DNA from: GCA-2690565 sp002457235
Lineage (GTDB): Bacteria; Verrucomicrobiota; Verrucomicrobiia; Opitutales; Coraliomargaritaceae
Direction: 5' to 3'
DNA length: 64,000 nucleotides
Assembly (NCBI GenBank): GCA_045565695.1
Contig: JBJLEZ010000009.1
Span: 1-64,000 of the forward strand
Each line of letters begins with the position of its first letter. Positions within the stretch are counted from its first letter, which is position 1. Shown one piece after another: positions 28,159 to 37,890 of this stretch. The notes beneath the pieces were generated by a model. That model had not been told where the DNA came from and did not search any database. It worked only from the letters and a program-made list of their open reading frames with translations. Position numbers and translations under genes: made by a program.

Positions 28159-28677
28159 CTAATGAATTTTCTTATTGGTGAAGGATAGACTTAAGAATAA
28201 ATAAAACAACATTCCAATGACGATGGCGCTGTCTGCGATGTTAAATGCAGGCCAACGCCCAGAAGGCAAAATATAAGGCAGAGTGAATGGTAAATGAACA
28301 TCAATGAAATCAATTACATGACCCACTCGAATTCGATCGATTAAATTACCCAATATACCCCCAATAAGTAACCCGAAAGCAACCTGTACCGAGCCATTAT
28401 GTAATTCTAAATGTTTTCTAAAAAAGTATATAAAAAGAAGCACAGCAAATGATAAGAGAGTTAAAATTCCACTGTATTCAGAAAACATACCCCATGCCGC
28501 TCCTTTATTTCCGATATGAACTAAATAAAAGAAATCCTCAACAACGGTAACTCGATCTGGAGGAAAGTAGCTACTTTCGAATGGTATCGAATATTGAATT
28601 AAAACTTTAGTTATTTGATCGAAAACTAAGGTAAATCCCGCGATTCCAAATAATCGAAAATATAAAATTTTAGACAT
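28159..28677 (-). CDS. lspA: Lipoprotein signal peptidase (signal peptidase II)
   Basis: LspA cleaves prolipoproteins after lipid attachment. The 172-aa membrane protein has four predicted helices. The two catalytic aspartates are expected in VGHVIDFIDVH and FNIADSAIVIG, and GNLIDR precedes them. It lies in the conserved ileS-(dksA-like)-lspA order found in many bacteria. Its substrates would include the several lipoproteins encoded in this window. Confidence 0.95.
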   Translation of the reverse strand: MSKILYFRLFGIAGFTLVFDQITKVLIQYSIPFESSYFPPDRVTVVEDFFYLVHIGNKGAAWGMFSEYSGILTLLSFAVLLFIYFFRKHLELHNGSVQVAFGLLIGGILGNLIDRIRVGHVIDFIDVHLPFTLPYILPSGRWPAFNIADSAIVIGMLFYLFLSLSFTNKKIH

Positions 28678-28700
28678 GGTAAAATAGAATCAGAAGAGAA

Positions 28701-29792
28701 TTACTCATCGTCTGAGTCTAAACCAAGATTTAATGAATCTGAATTATCTTCGAAGAGTCCAGTCACTAATTTATTTCGACGCTTACGGTTATTTTTTTCA
28801 AATGCAACTTGTCCTTCTAATGAGAATCGTGTGAATGGGACGACTGTCAGACGTTGTTTATTAATCGGTTTACCAGTCTCTTCGCAAATACCATAAGTGC
28901 CATTTTTAATTCGGTAAATAGCTTCTTCGATTTCATTTAAAGCGTCTTGCTCATTCGATAGAATTCCCAATGCAAAGTCTCGATCAAAAGTCTCGGTACC
29001 TGCATCCGCCTGATGGCTACCATAGCCAGATAAATCTCCTGAGTTTTCCTTGGATGACTGTTTTAAAGTTTCTGAAGTGTGTAAGGCTAACTCTTCCTTA
29101 ACATGGTCTCTTAATTCGAGTAATAGTTTATAGTATTTTTTCCATTTAGCTGGGATATCCCTTTCTGATACATTCTCAGAAGATTTTTTCTGGTTGGGAT
29201 TAAATCCAAGGATATCAGCAATTGAAGCAGCGGCGTGCTTTTGAACTTTAGCGGGTTTAACTTTAACTGCTTTTGTGGCTTTGCTTGAAGCTTTCTTTTT
29301 GGCTACCTTAGTTTTTGCTTCACTGGCATCTTCCTTTCTGTTGGCAACAAGGGCTTCAACATCTTCGAGAGAAAAGACGATAGGTGCATTTCTTGTATTA
29401 TCTGATTTCTCTCCTTGATCTGAGTTTAATTGTACCGACTTGGAAATGGTTGCTTTAGATGAAGCTTTTTTCTTCGCTTTTGTAGCTACTGGTTTTGCTT
29501 TCACAATTTTCTTAGTAGCAGATTTCTTAATGACAGCTTTAGTTACTTTTTTAGCTACAGTCTTTTTTACTGGAGTCTTCTTTACAGCAGTTTTTTTTGA
29601 AGCGGTCTTCTTGGTGGAAGCTTTTGAAGCGGTCTTCTTCGTGGAAGCCTTTTTTGCTGCGACTTTTTTAGTGGGCTTCTTTGTAATAGTAGCTTTTTTA
29701 GCTGCCACTTTCTTGGTGGCTTTTTTAGCCACTTTTTTGACAGCTTTCTTGGTAGTTACTTTTTTATTTTTATTCGTTTTTTGAGTTGCCAT
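28701..29792 (-). CDS. DksA/TraR-like protein with histone H1-like tail and no zinc cysteines
   Basis: This 363-aa protein has three parts. Residues 1 to about 115 are a Lys/Ala/Thr-rich tail made of repeated KKA/TKK units, like bacterial histone H1 tails. A second basic stretch follows at about 165-195. Residues of about 210-345 form a DksA-like domain: a coiled-coil pair, then GTYGICEETGKPINKQRL and RFSLEGQ. In classical DksA the four cysteines of CxxC...CxxC hold zinc. Here only Cys303 remains and the rest are Thr, Ser and Gly. The tail suggests nucleic acid binding. RNA polymerase binding by the DksA part is inferred. The gene lies between ileS and lspA. Confidence 0.8.
   Translation of the reverse strand: MATQKTNKNKKVTTKKAVKKVAKKATKKVAAKKATITKKPTKKVAAKKASTKKTASKASTKKTASKKTAVKKTPVKKTVAKKVTKAVIKKSATKKIVKAKPVATKAKKKASSKATISKSVQLNSDQGEKSDNTRNAPIVFSLEDVEALVANRKEDASEAKTKVAKKKASSKATKAVKVKPAKVQKHAAASIADILGFNPNQKKSSENVSERDIPAKWKKYYKLLLELRDHVKEELALHTSETLKQSSKENSGDLSGYGSHQADAGTETFDRDFALGILSNEQDALNEIEEAIYRIKNGTYGICEETGKPINKQRLTVVPFTRFSLEGQVAFEKNNRKRRNKLVTGLFEDNSDSLNLGLDSDDE
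29599..29652. repeat. 27-bp tandem duplication inside the Lys-rich tail
   Basis: Two copies of a 27-bp unit starting gaagcggtcttctt lie at 29599-29625 and 29626-29652, differing at a few bases. Each encodes KASTKKTAS on the minus strand. The unit shows how the basic tail can lengthen or shorten by slippage. Confidence 0.75.
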
Positions 29793-29825
29793 GATAAATA
29801 GATATTCAGTTTGGAATTAATAAAT

Positions 29826-32645
29826 TTATAGGTTGAGGGCTTTAAGGGCCTCTTTGCATCGAGGTGATACAGGTCCCCATTGATCAGTATCAACAAGCTC
29901 AGGAACCCAACGCCAGCTTCTTGGACATTTTTCTCCATCGGCATGAGCTACAGATATTTCTAGGTCTCTTTTGTTTTCATCAAGTGATACTTCGACTTGT
30001 GATAAAATAAATAATTCAGCTAAATCTTCTTCGTATTTTTTGAGTAACTGAATCATTGGATCGCTACTTGGGCCTGATATCATTGCCTTAGCATCTAAGC
30101 TTTGACCAATGGTTTTCTTTTGACGAAGTGCTTCTAATTTTTCGTTAAGGTGATTATTTAAGAATTTGAGAAGTTGGTTGATATCATCAGCAGATTGCTT
30201 GAATTCCCAGTCTTTATTTTTCTTAGGCCACTCTTTCAATGCTATCGAGCTATCAGCAAAATCTGTATTTGTATCGAAGAAAGCATATGCTTCATCAGCC
30301 GTGAAGGGTAACAAGGGAGCAATTAGTTTAGTAAAGGTAGAGAATATGTGGTGCAATACAGTTTGGGAAGAACGTCTACTTGGGTCATTTGGCGCCATAG
30401 TATAGAGTCTATCCTTCAAGATTGCATGATAGGTTGCTGAGAGGGTATTCGCACAGAAGGGATCAATATATTCCTTAAATGCACGATGGAATTCGTAGGC
30501 ATCATAAGCCTGTGTAACTTGTTCAACCAATTGAGATAATTGATGAAGTGCCCATTGGTCTAGAGGGTGTAAGTCCTCCAAAGCGACCGCATCCTTTTCA
30601 TAATTAAAGTCATGTAGATTTCCAATTAAAAATCTTAAAGTATTTCGTATCGTTCTATAGTTATTAGCAACATTACTAACAATTTTATCAGATACAGGTA
30701 CATCTCCACGATAATCTTGTGAGCAAATCCAAAGACGAATAATATCAGCACCATATTTCTTGATCCATTCTTCAAGTGGTCGTGCAGCGCCATCGCTTTT
30801 AGATAATTTAGTGCCATCTTCTTTTACAATAAAGCCATGGGTTAAAATACTTTTAAAAGGTGCAGCATCATCAGCAATGGTTCCGGTCCAAAGTGAACTC
30901 TGAAACCAGCCTCGATGTTGATCGCTTCCTTCTAAGTAAAGATCAGCAGGGCTATATAAATTACTTCTTTTTTGTAAGACTGAACGATGGCTGCATCCAG
31001 AATCTATCCATACATCAAGAGTATCCATTCCGCATTTGAGATTTTCAGTGCTGGGCCAATCAGCAGGGCATTGAATGCCTTCTAAAATCGTCTCTGCTGA
31101 TTCTTTAAACCATAAGTTAGTTCCTTGGGTTTCGACTTTGTCTGCGATTTGTTCAGTAACTTTTGCATCAATGTAAGCATTTCCGTCTTCGTCATAAAAT
31201 GCTGGTATAGGTACGCCCCAAGAACGCTGTCGGCTTATACACCAGTCAGGACGATTTTCTACAGCTGCTCGCATTCGTTTTTCTCCCCATTCTGGGATGA
31301 ATTTTACTTTAGAAAGTTGTTCGATTGCCTTGTCACGAGTTTTGTCTTTATCGAGAGCAATAAACCACTGATCCATGGCTCTAAAAATCACAGGAGTCTT
31401 GGAACGCCAGCAATGCGGGTAGCTGTGTTCAATGGTTTTTTTGGACAGTAAGCTATTGTTTTCAGCACATATTTTTAAGACAGCTCGGTTGGCATCACTG
31501 ATAGAGCCTTCTTTTTCTAAAACAGATTGTCCAATAAGAGTTTCGGGTATTTGTCCATCATTTATATAGCTGCCTTCATCATCGAGTGGACAATATATTT
31601 CAAGCTTGTATTTGAGTCCTGTTAGATAGTCATCTAGACCGTGTCCTGGTGCTGTGTGAACGCAACCAGTTCCGCTTTCCGTTGTTACATAGTCGGCTAA
31701 CACAACTGGACTTAAGCGATCTATAAAAGGGTGTTGGGTTTGTAAATTTTCTAATGACTGACCTTTAAAAGTCTTCAGAATCTTTGCGTTTTCAAGTGAA
31801 CAAGTTTCAGTCGTCGTTTCGATTAAATCTTTGGCGATAATTAAATTCCCTTTATTAGTTTCGATTAAAGCATATTCAATTTCTGGGTGAACTGCTACTG
31901 CTAGGTTTGCAGGAAGTGTCCAAGGGGTGGTCGTCCAAATGACAAAACTAGCGTCTTCAGTCAGCTGAAGGGTTTGTTTTGCCTTTTCGTTTAATGCAAA
32001 GCTGATGTAAACTGAGATACTTTTATGGTTTTTGTATTCGATTTCGGCTTCAGCAAGTGCCGTTTTGCAGGGAATAGACCAATAAACTGGCTTTTTGCTG
32101 CGGTATACGAGTTCTTTTTCAACAAACTTAGCAAATGTTCTAAGTTCTTCGGCTTCGTATTCTGGATGGATTGTCCAATATTCATTTTCCCAATCAGCTA
32201 AGACTCCTAAACGTGAAAATTGCTTTGATTGTATTTGCTTAAAATTATTTGCAAATTGGGCACATTCTTCTCTGACTTCGAGTACAGTATAGTCAGTTTT
32301 ACCCGATTCTTGAAGCTCCTTAGAAACTTTATATTCAATGGGCAATCCATGGCTGTCCCATCCTGGTATATATGGAGCATTGTAACCTTGCATCCATTTA
32401 TATCTAAGAATGGTATCTTTTAGAGTTTTATTTAGTGCATGACCTAAGTGTAAATTACCATTAGTGAAAGGTGGGCCATCATGCAAAATGAAGCTCTCAT
32501 TGCCCTTATTTTTTTCGGCAATGGCTTGATAAAGACCGAGCTTGTTCCAATGTGAAATTCTTTCGGGTTCCCTGCGTACCAAATCACCCCGCATTGGGAA
32601 TTCGGTCTGAGGTAGATTAAGTGTATTTTTTAGGTCAATCGACAT
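29826..32645 (-). CDS. ileS: Isoleucyl-tRNA synthetase
   Basis: This class I synthetase charges tRNA-Ile. The HIGH motif appears as HLGH in NGNLHLGHALNKTLKD and KMSKS as KLSKS in GTKLSKSDG. The editing domain (TTPWTLPANLAVAVHP) and the anticodon-binding domain are complete. I chose the ATG at 32643-32645 (MSIDLKNTLNLP), giving 939 aa. The upstream ATG at 32708 would add 21 unlike residues. The C-terminal zinc ribbon is degenerate: CPRC has become CPRS, and the second CxxC has become SPRC. Confidence 0.96.
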   Translation of the reverse strand: MSIDLKNTLNLPQTEFPMRGDLVRREPERISHWNKLGLYQAIAEKNKGNESFILHDGPPFTNGNLHLGHALNKTLKDTILRYKWMQGYNAPYIPGWDSHGLPIEYKVSKELQESGKTDYTVLEVREECAQFANNFKQIQSKQFSRLGVLADWENEYWTIHPEYEAEELRTFAKFVEKELVYRSKKPVYWSIPCKTALAEAEIEYKNHKSISVYISFALNEKAKQTLQLTEDASFVIWTTTPWTLPANLAVAVHPEIEYALIETNKGNLIIAKDLIETTTETCSLENAKILKTFKGQSLENLQTQHPFIDRLSPVVLADYVTTESGTGCVHTAPGHGLDDYLTGLKYKLEIYCPLDDEGSYINDGQIPETLIGQSVLEKEGSISDANRAVLKICAENNSLLSKKTIEHSYPHCWRSKTPVIFRAMDQWFIALDKDKTRDKAIEQLSKVKFIPEWGEKRMRAAVENRPDWCISRQRSWGVPIPAFYDEDGNAYIDAKVTEQIADKVETQGTNLWFKESAETILEGIQCPADWPSTENLKCGMDTLDVWIDSGCSHRSVLQKRSNLYSPADLYLEGSDQHRGWFQSSLWTGTIADDAAPFKSILTHGFIVKEDGTKLSKSDGAARPLEEWIKKYGADIIRLWICSQDYRGDVPVSDKIVSNVANNYRTIRNTLRFLIGNLHDFNYEKDAVALEDLHPLDQWALHQLSQLVEQVTQAYDAYEFHRAFKEYIDPFCANTLSATYHAILKDRLYTMAPNDPSRRSSQTVLHHIFSTFTKLIAPLLPFTADEAYAFFDTNTDFADSSIALKEWPKKNKDWEFKQSADDINQLLKFLNNHLNEKLEALRQKKTIGQSLDAKAMISGPSSDPMIQLLKKYEEDLAELFILSQVEVSLDENKRDLEISVAHADGEKCPRSWRWVPELVDTDQWGPVSPRCKEALKALNL

Positions 32646-32780
32646 GATTGTAATGCAAAAAGTGCAAGATTTGCGGAGTCTGTTTTTTTGCATGAGCAAG
32701 TCAAGCATACACCTTAATTTTATCGATTTTTTTATTATTCTTGCGAAAAGACTGAGTTCTGTCTTTTCAATAGGAGCATA

Positions 32781-33770
32781 ATGCTCGGTTTATTAGTCAG
32801 TTTTGATTTCAGCTTTATGCCAACAATTCTTCTGTTTTTCTTTGTATTGATTGGGATTACAGGCTTGGTTTTAGGTGGTCGCTGGCTGACTGATGGTGCT
32901 ATTGGGATTTCTAGTTTCTTTAACATCAGCCCACTGATTGTAGGATTAACAGTTGTTTCTATTGCTACATCAATGCCTGAGATGTTCACTTGTTTGACCG
33001 CAATACAAGAAAGTGCTGATTTAGCATTAGGAAGTATTATTGGGAGTAATATTGCGAATATTGGGCTCATTTTAGGTATATCCGCTTTGATTGCTCCTTT
33101 AGCTTCAGATATTCGGCTGATTAGAAAAGAATTACCATTTTTGATTTTTTTAACATTTTTATTTGTTCTGTTTGCTCTGGGCGGATTCGGAAGGATTGAA
33201 GGTATTATTTTAGTGAGTATAGCTTTTGCTTATGTTGTATGGGTAGTTCGTAATTCATTAAAAGAATCTTCGAATAACTATTTGGATGAGGATTTGAGCT
33301 TCAAGTCGGCTTCTCGCTCAAATCTTATGTTTGCTTTAATCTGGATTATTTTAGGCACTATATTTTTATCCTTGGGTGCGCAGTGTCTAGTTAGCAGTGC
33401 TCAGCAACTGGCTTTGAGAATTGGAGTGAGTGAAGTATTTGTTGGATTTTCTGTCGTGGCATTGGGAACGAGTTTGCCAGAACTAGCGGCTTCAGTTTCT
33501 GCGAGTTTTGCAAAGAAAAATTCTCTTTGTATTGGAAATGTGATTGGCTCCAACTTATTCAACCTTGCTCTTATTGGTGGTACTTCAGCTTGCTTTTATC
33601 CATTTCCTGTGAGCTCGAGCTTCTTTTGGGTTGAGTTCCCTCTATTGATATTTTCTACGATACTTTTATTTTTCTTTTTGAGAAAAACAGATTCGCTTAT
33701 TGGCATGAAGCGAGGTGTCGTTTTAATAACTTTATATATACTTGTGATTGTTTTGATTGGATTAAAATAA
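32781..33770 (+). CDS. Calcium/sodium antiporter (CaCA family, YrbG-like)
   Basis: This 329-aa integral membrane protein contains two inverted repeats. Each carries the alpha motif of the Ca2+/cation antiporter family: VSIATSMPEMF with GSIIGSNIANIG in the first, and VALGTSLPELAAS with GNVIGSNLFNLA in the second. About ten membrane helices are expected. It has a rare good Shine-Dalgarno sequence (aggag, 4 nt before the ATG). It is divergent from ileS, and gpmI follows on the same strand. Confidence 0.88.
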   Translation: MLGLLVSFDFSFMPTILLFFFVLIGITGLVLGGRWLTDGAIGISSFFNISPLIVGLTVVSIATSMPEMFTCLTAIQESADLALGSIIGSNIANIGLILGISALIAPLASDIRLIRKELPFLIFLTFLFVLFALGGFGRIEGIILVSIAFAYVVWVVRNSLKESSNNYLDEDLSFKSASRSNLMFALIWIILGTIFLSLGAQCLVSSAQQLALRIGVSEVFVGFSVVALGTSLPELAASVSASFAKKNSLCIGNVIGSNLFNLALIGGTSACFYPFPVSSSFFWVEFPLLIFSTILLFFFLRKTDSLIGMKRGVVLITLYILVIVLIGLK

Positions 33771-33801
33771 TCACAATTCTAATGTTTGATTTTTAAAAAA
33801 T

Positions 33802-35379
33802 ATGGAAAAAGAATACAAGCCAGTAGTGCTCGTTATCCGAGATGGATGGGGCGAAAATCATAATGAAAGTGAAAATGCGTATAATGCGGTTAAATTATCG
33901 AATACACCGACATCAGATACTTTGACGGCTGAATGGCCAAGGACTGAAATTGAAGCTTCAGGGTTGGCAGTCGGTCTTCCTAAGGGGATTATGGGGAATT
34001 CTGAAGTTGGGCACCAAAATATTGGTGCAGGGCGTATTGTAGATCAAGAGATCGTTCGAATTAATAAAGGAATTGAAACAGGCCAAGTAGAGGATAATGC
34101 AGTTTTGCAAAGCGCATTTTCTCAAGTAAAGGATAAGGGTTCGAATTTACATTTGATGGGCTTAGTGTCTGATGCTGGCGTTCATGCAATGCTAGATCAT
34201 TTATTTGGTATAATTTTACTGGCAAAGAAATCAGGTGTAAAAAATATTTATTTACACGCATTTACAGATGGTCGCGATACAGGTCCGTTTACGGGCAAAG
34301 GTTTTATTGAGTCTATCGAGTCATTTATGAGGGAGCATTCAGTCGGAAAAATTGCTTCGATAATGGGGCGTTATTGGTCAATGGATCGAGACAATCGATG
34401 GGATCGAGTGGAAAGGGCTTACAATGCTTTAACTGGTATAGCTACGGATTTGACTTTTAGCTCTGCTACAGAGGCTATACAACACCATTACGATCACCCA
34501 GAAAAAGAAAATACTGTAGGTGATGAGTTTTGTCCGCCTTCTATAATTTTAGGAGATGATGGAAATCCTCTAGCTAGTATTGATGATGATGATTCGCTTA
34601 TCTTTTTTAATTTTCGGGGGGATCGTCCGCGAGAATTGACTAGGGCCTTTATTGAAAATGATTTTTCTGAATTTGATCGTGGGGAAAAGAAATCCATTTA
34701 TTACGTAACAATGACCGAATATCAAAAAGGCCTGTGTCCTAACGTGATATTTATGAAACCGGAAAAAATGGACTCTATCTTAGGTGCCTATGTTTCAGAA
34801 AAGAATATCCCTCAGTTCAGGTGTGCGGAAACTGAAAAATTTCCTCATGTAACCTTCTTTTTTAATGACTATCGCGAAGAGCCATTTCCTTTGGAGGATC
34901 GAGCTTTGATTCCTAGTCCCAAAGAATGTTCCACTTATGATGAGAAGCCAGAGATGTCCGCCTATGCGGTTCGTGATGCTGCGATTGAAGCGATTGAGTC
35001 CAAGAAATATGGTTTAATCATCGTTAATTTTGCTAATCCTGATATGGTAGGGCATACTGGTGTAGTTGAGGCATGTATCAAAGCTTGTGAAGTAGTGGAT
35101 GAGTGCCTGAAAGATATTTTGAAATCATTGGATACAGTTTCGGGTAAAGCCTTAATCACAGCGGATCATGGTAATTCCGACAAGTTATGGAATGAAACAA
35201 CTGGTTCAGCCCATACCGCCCACACTCTTAATCCTGTAGAAGTTGTGCTTTATGGAACAGGTTGCAAAGATTTGGTGCTTAAATCAGAAGGCTGTTTAGG
35301 AAACATAGCTCCAACTTTGTTGGATTTGATGGGCCTTAATAAACCTGAAGCGATGTCTGAGGATTCCTTGATTCAATAA
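33802..35379 (+). CDS. gpmI: Cofactor-independent phosphoglycerate mutase
   Basis: This enzyme interconverts 3- and 2-phosphoglycerate with two manganese ions. The alkaline-phosphatase-like fold is marked by VIRDGWGEN (Asp14), GNSEVGHQNIGAGRIV with the phosphorylated Ser67, and the late metal motifs NFANPDMVGHTG and ITADHGNSD. The length of 525 aa is normal. It supports glycolysis and gluconeogenesis together with PPDK encoded at 57776-60514. Confidence 0.96.
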   Translation: MEKEYKPVVLVIRDGWGENHNESENAYNAVKLSNTPTSDTLTAEWPRTEIEASGLAVGLPKGIMGNSEVGHQNIGAGRIVDQEIVRINKGIETGQVEDNAVLQSAFSQVKDKGSNLHLMGLVSDAGVHAMLDHLFGIILLAKKSGVKNIYLHAFTDGRDTGPFTGKGFIESIESFMREHSVGKIASIMGRYWSMDRDNRWDRVERAYNALTGIATDLTFSSATEAIQHHYDHPEKENTVGDEFCPPSIILGDDGNPLASIDDDDSLIFFNFRGDRPRELTRAFIENDFSEFDRGEKKSIYYVTMTEYQKGLCPNVIFMKPEKMDSILGAYVSEKNIPQFRCAETEKFPHVTFFFNDYREEPFPLEDRALIPSPKECSTYDEKPEMSAYAVRDAAIEAIESKKYGLIIVNFANPDMVGHTGVVEACIKACEVVDECLKDILKSLDTVSGKALITADHGNSDKLWNETTGSAHTAHTLNPVEVVLYGTGCKDLVLKSEGCLGNIAPTLLDLMGLNKPEAMSEDSLIQ

Positions 35380-35433
35380 GGATTTGTCCGTGAGCTTCAG
35401 AAATATACTAATAAGGCTTAGTTAAGTTAATGG

Positions 35434-36210
35434 CTAGCTATGGGGAGGAAAGTAAGTTCCTACATTTTCGCCTTGGAGTATTTTTTGAAAAAGTTCTGGA
35501 TCATCTCCTCTACCTATAAACATACCGCAATTGTTTTCCGTAACTATTTGTGCAGCAGTGAGTTTGCTCACCATGCCTCCTACAGACATTTCATTTTGTG
35601 TGCCACTAGCTAATGCTTTGATTTCTGAATTGATTTCGCTAACAACTGGAATAACCGCATTGTCATTATTCGGATCCAATAAGCCTGAAACATTTGATAA
35701 AATGAGCAAAAGGTCTGCTCCAATCGCTTTTGCAACAAGTGCAGATAAGGTATCATTGTCGCCAAACTTAATTTCCTCAGAGCTTACTGTATCGTTTTCA
35801 TTGACAACGGGAATGGCATTCGTGGACAAAATATTATTGATCGTATTTACTACGGCTGAATGACGACTAGATGATGAAAGGTCATCTTGTGTGAGCAATA
35901 TTTGGGCTACTGTTAAGTCATAACAGTCAAATTTATTTTGCCATAAATTGATTAATTGAGATTGTCCAATAGCTGCACAGGTCTGAAGTTCATTTAATGC
36001 GGTAGGGCGCTTTTTGATTTTTAATCGTGCCATGCCTAAGCCTATTGCACCAGAGCTGACTAGAATGACATCAATTCCTTGGCTTTTTAGATGGTCCACT
36101 GCTTTACAAATCGTTTCAATACAGGTGTTGTTAACTAATCCTTGATCAGTACGCAGTATACCTGTGCCTAATTTGATGACAATTTTTTTAGCCTGTGAGA
36201 GAGGGACCAC
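35434..36210 (-). CDS. proB: Glutamate 5-kinase without PUA domain
   Basis: ProB phosphorylates glutamate in the first step of proline synthesis. The amino-acid-kinase motifs KIVIKLGTGIL, ILVSSGAIGLGM and FGDNDTLSALVA are visible. The 258-aa chain ends after the kinase domain and lacks the C-terminal PUA domain of E. coli ProB, as in many short bacterial forms. The gene lies 24 bp after frr in a pyrH-frr-proB run. The partner proA is about 12 kb away on the same strand. Confidence 0.93.
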   Translation of the reverse strand: MVPLSQAKKIVIKLGTGILRTDQGLVNNTCIETICKAVDHLKSQGIDVILVSSGAIGLGMARLKIKKRPTALNELQTCAAIGQSQLINLWQNKFDCYDLTVAQILLTQDDLSSSSRHSAVVNTINNILSTNAIPVVNENDTVSSEEIKFGDNDTLSALVAKAIGADLLLILSNVSGLLDPNNDNAVIPVVSEINSEIKALASGTQNEMSVGGMVSKLTAAQIVTENNCGMFIGRGDDPELFQKILQGENVGTYFPPHS

Positions 36211-36234
36211 AATAATTGAATAAAATGAAGTGCT

Positions 36235-36792
36235 TTAAATTTGTTTTAAGTCCGCTTCTTTTTTACCTAGATAATCATTTATCTTTTGAATAAAGTCATC
36301 GTGCTCTTTTTGAACTTCTTTTTCGTGACGCTTATAGTCGTCTTCAGAGAGCCCTTCTTTTTGTGCGTTTTTTAATTGATCTAAAGTGTCGCGTCTAATT
36401 TGTCGGATACGAATTTTCCCATCCTCAGCAATCGAACCAGCCGTTTTTACAAGTTCTTGTCGGCGATCACCTGTTAATTCGGGGACTGGTACTCGGAGGA
36501 TTCCGCCATCAGCAATTGGGTTAAGCCCTAAACTGGCATTTTGGATCGCTTTTTCTATATCTCCCGCAATGCTTTTATCCCAAGGCTGAACTACAATGGT
36601 TTTTGCATCAGGGGTTGTTACAGCAGCACATTCTTTGAGTGACATGGTACTTCCATAAGCGTTCACTTTTACCGCATCTAGCATCGCCGGGGATGCTTTC
36701 CCAGTATGTAGATTATTAAACTCATTCAGCGTGTGCTCAATAGTTTTGTTCATATCTGATTTAAGCTTATCAAAAATAGGCGTTGTTTCCAT
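36235..36792 (-). CDS. frr: Ribosome recycling factor
   Basis: RRF works with EF-G to split ribosomes after termination. The 185-aa protein shows the long-helix motifs IEHTLNEFNNLHTGKASPAM and LTGDRRQELVKT. The length is normal. It lies 11 bp after pyrH, the usual order. Confidence 0.97.
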   Translation of the reverse strand: METTPIFDKLKSDMNKTIEHTLNEFNNLHTGKASPAMLDAVKVNAYGSTMSLKECAAVTTPDAKTIVVQPWDKSIAGDIEKAIQNASLGLNPIADGGILRVPVPELTGDRRQELVKTAGSIAEDGKIRIRQIRRDTLDQLKNAQKEGLSEDDYKRHEKEVQKEHDDFIQKINDYLGKKEADLKQI

Positions 36793-36803
36793 AATATCTT
36801 TAT

Positions 36804-37547
36804 TTATTCGTCGTTAACTAAAGTTCCAATTGATTCGCCCATCACTGCTCTGAGGATAGACCCTGATTCTCGCATGCTAAGTACTAATATTGGCATTTTG
36901 TTTTCCATGCACAATGAAAAAGCTGTAGAGTCCATGATTTTTAAACCTTGTTTTAGAGCAGACATGTAAGGGATGTGGTCGTACTTGACAGCATCGGGTT
37001 CTTTAACTGGGTCTTTATCGTAGATACCATCAACCTTTGTCGCTTTAAATAAAATATCTGCGCCTATTTCACTGGCTCTTAAAGCTGCAGTAGTATCGGT
37101 TGAGAAATAGGGGTTCCCTGTGCCTCCAGCAAATATGACGACTCGTCCACGCTCTAGGTGACGGGTTGCGCGCCTTAATATGAAGGGTTCGGCTAGCTTG
37201 TCCATTGGAATGGCACTTTGTAGGCGAACAGTCACTCCCATTTTTTCGAGACAATCCATAATCGCTAATCCGTTGATTACGGTTGATAGCATCCCCATGT
37301 AATCACCAGTGGTTCGGTCAATGCCTCGCATTTCAGAGCCATTTAGACCTCGAAAGATATTACCGCCACCAATAACGAGTCCAATTTCTACCCCAGCCGC
37401 TGCAACCTCTTTTACTTCATTACAGATTGTTTCTAGTATAGAGGCATCGATAGGGTCACCATCGACTGTATTCCTTAAAGCTTCTCCGCTTAATTTGAGA
37501 ACTATGCGTTTAAATTTAGGCTCTTTTTTAATTTTATTATCTTCCAT
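36804..37547 (-). CDS. pyrH: UMP kinase
   Basis: PyrH converts UMP to UDP. The motifs RIVLKLSGEAL, GLVIGGGNIFRG and IFAGGTGNPYFSTDT are typical of the bacterial hexameric enzyme. The 247-aa length is normal. It is first in a pyrH-frr-proB run and is divergent from tRNA-Gln. No tsf or rpsB is adjacent. Confidence 0.97.
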   Translation of the reverse strand: MEDNKIKKEPKFKRIVLKLSGEALRNTVDGDPIDASILETICNEVKEVAAAGVEIGLVIGGGNIFRGLNGSEMRGIDRTTGDYMGMLSTVINGLAIMDCLEKMGVTVRLQSAIPMDKLAEPFILRRATRHLERGRVVIFAGGTGNPYFSTDTTAALRASEIGADILFKATKVDGIYDKDPVKEPDAVKYDHIPYMSALKQGLKIMDSTAFSLCMENKMPILVLSMRESGSILRAVMGESIGTLVNDE

Positions 37548-37656
37548 TAAAAACTCTTTAAAGCTTACTTTTTTAAACTCGTCAACCTTCTCATTGAAAG
37601 TTTCTTACATAGATTTCTTGACGATTACCTTTAGTTTGTTTCTATTTCACTTTTCT

Positions 37657-37730
37657 AGGCCGATGGTGTAATGGTAACACTACTGTTTTTGGTACAGTCA
37701 TTTGGGGTTCGAATCCCTATCGGCCTGCCA
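37657..37730 (+). tRNA. tRNA-Gln (anticodon TTG)
   Basis: The cloverleaf is complete. The acceptor stem is AGGCCGA/TCGGCCT, the anticodon stem ACTGT/ACAGT surrounds the loop TTTTGGT with TTG at 34-36, and the T loop is TTCGAAT. G73 precedes an encoded CCA (37728-37730). G73 is an identity element for glutamine tRNA. In this organism it is probably charged as Glu-tRNA-Gln and then amidated by GatCAB, encoded at 43234-46486. Confidence 0.95.
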
Positions 37731-37890
37731 TTTCTTTTACTTATTTTTAGTGAAAATATTTTAATCTCTAGAATTTTTTTATTTTATTTCTAGAATTACT
37801 AAAAAATTGGGAATAAAATTCTCTTTTTAGACTCGAATTGGTATTAATGAATTAATTTTTTTACCTAAATTGGTGTTAGGGTAAAGGCTG

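Noticed and set aside
29440..29784. 114-aa plus-strand open frame rich in Phe, Val and Ala, looking like a membrane protein
   Set aside because: It is the exact antisense of the Lys/Ala codon repeats of the DksA-like gene. AAG/AAA and GCT repeats read backwards give Phe, Leu and Ser/Ala, so this is a composition artefact.
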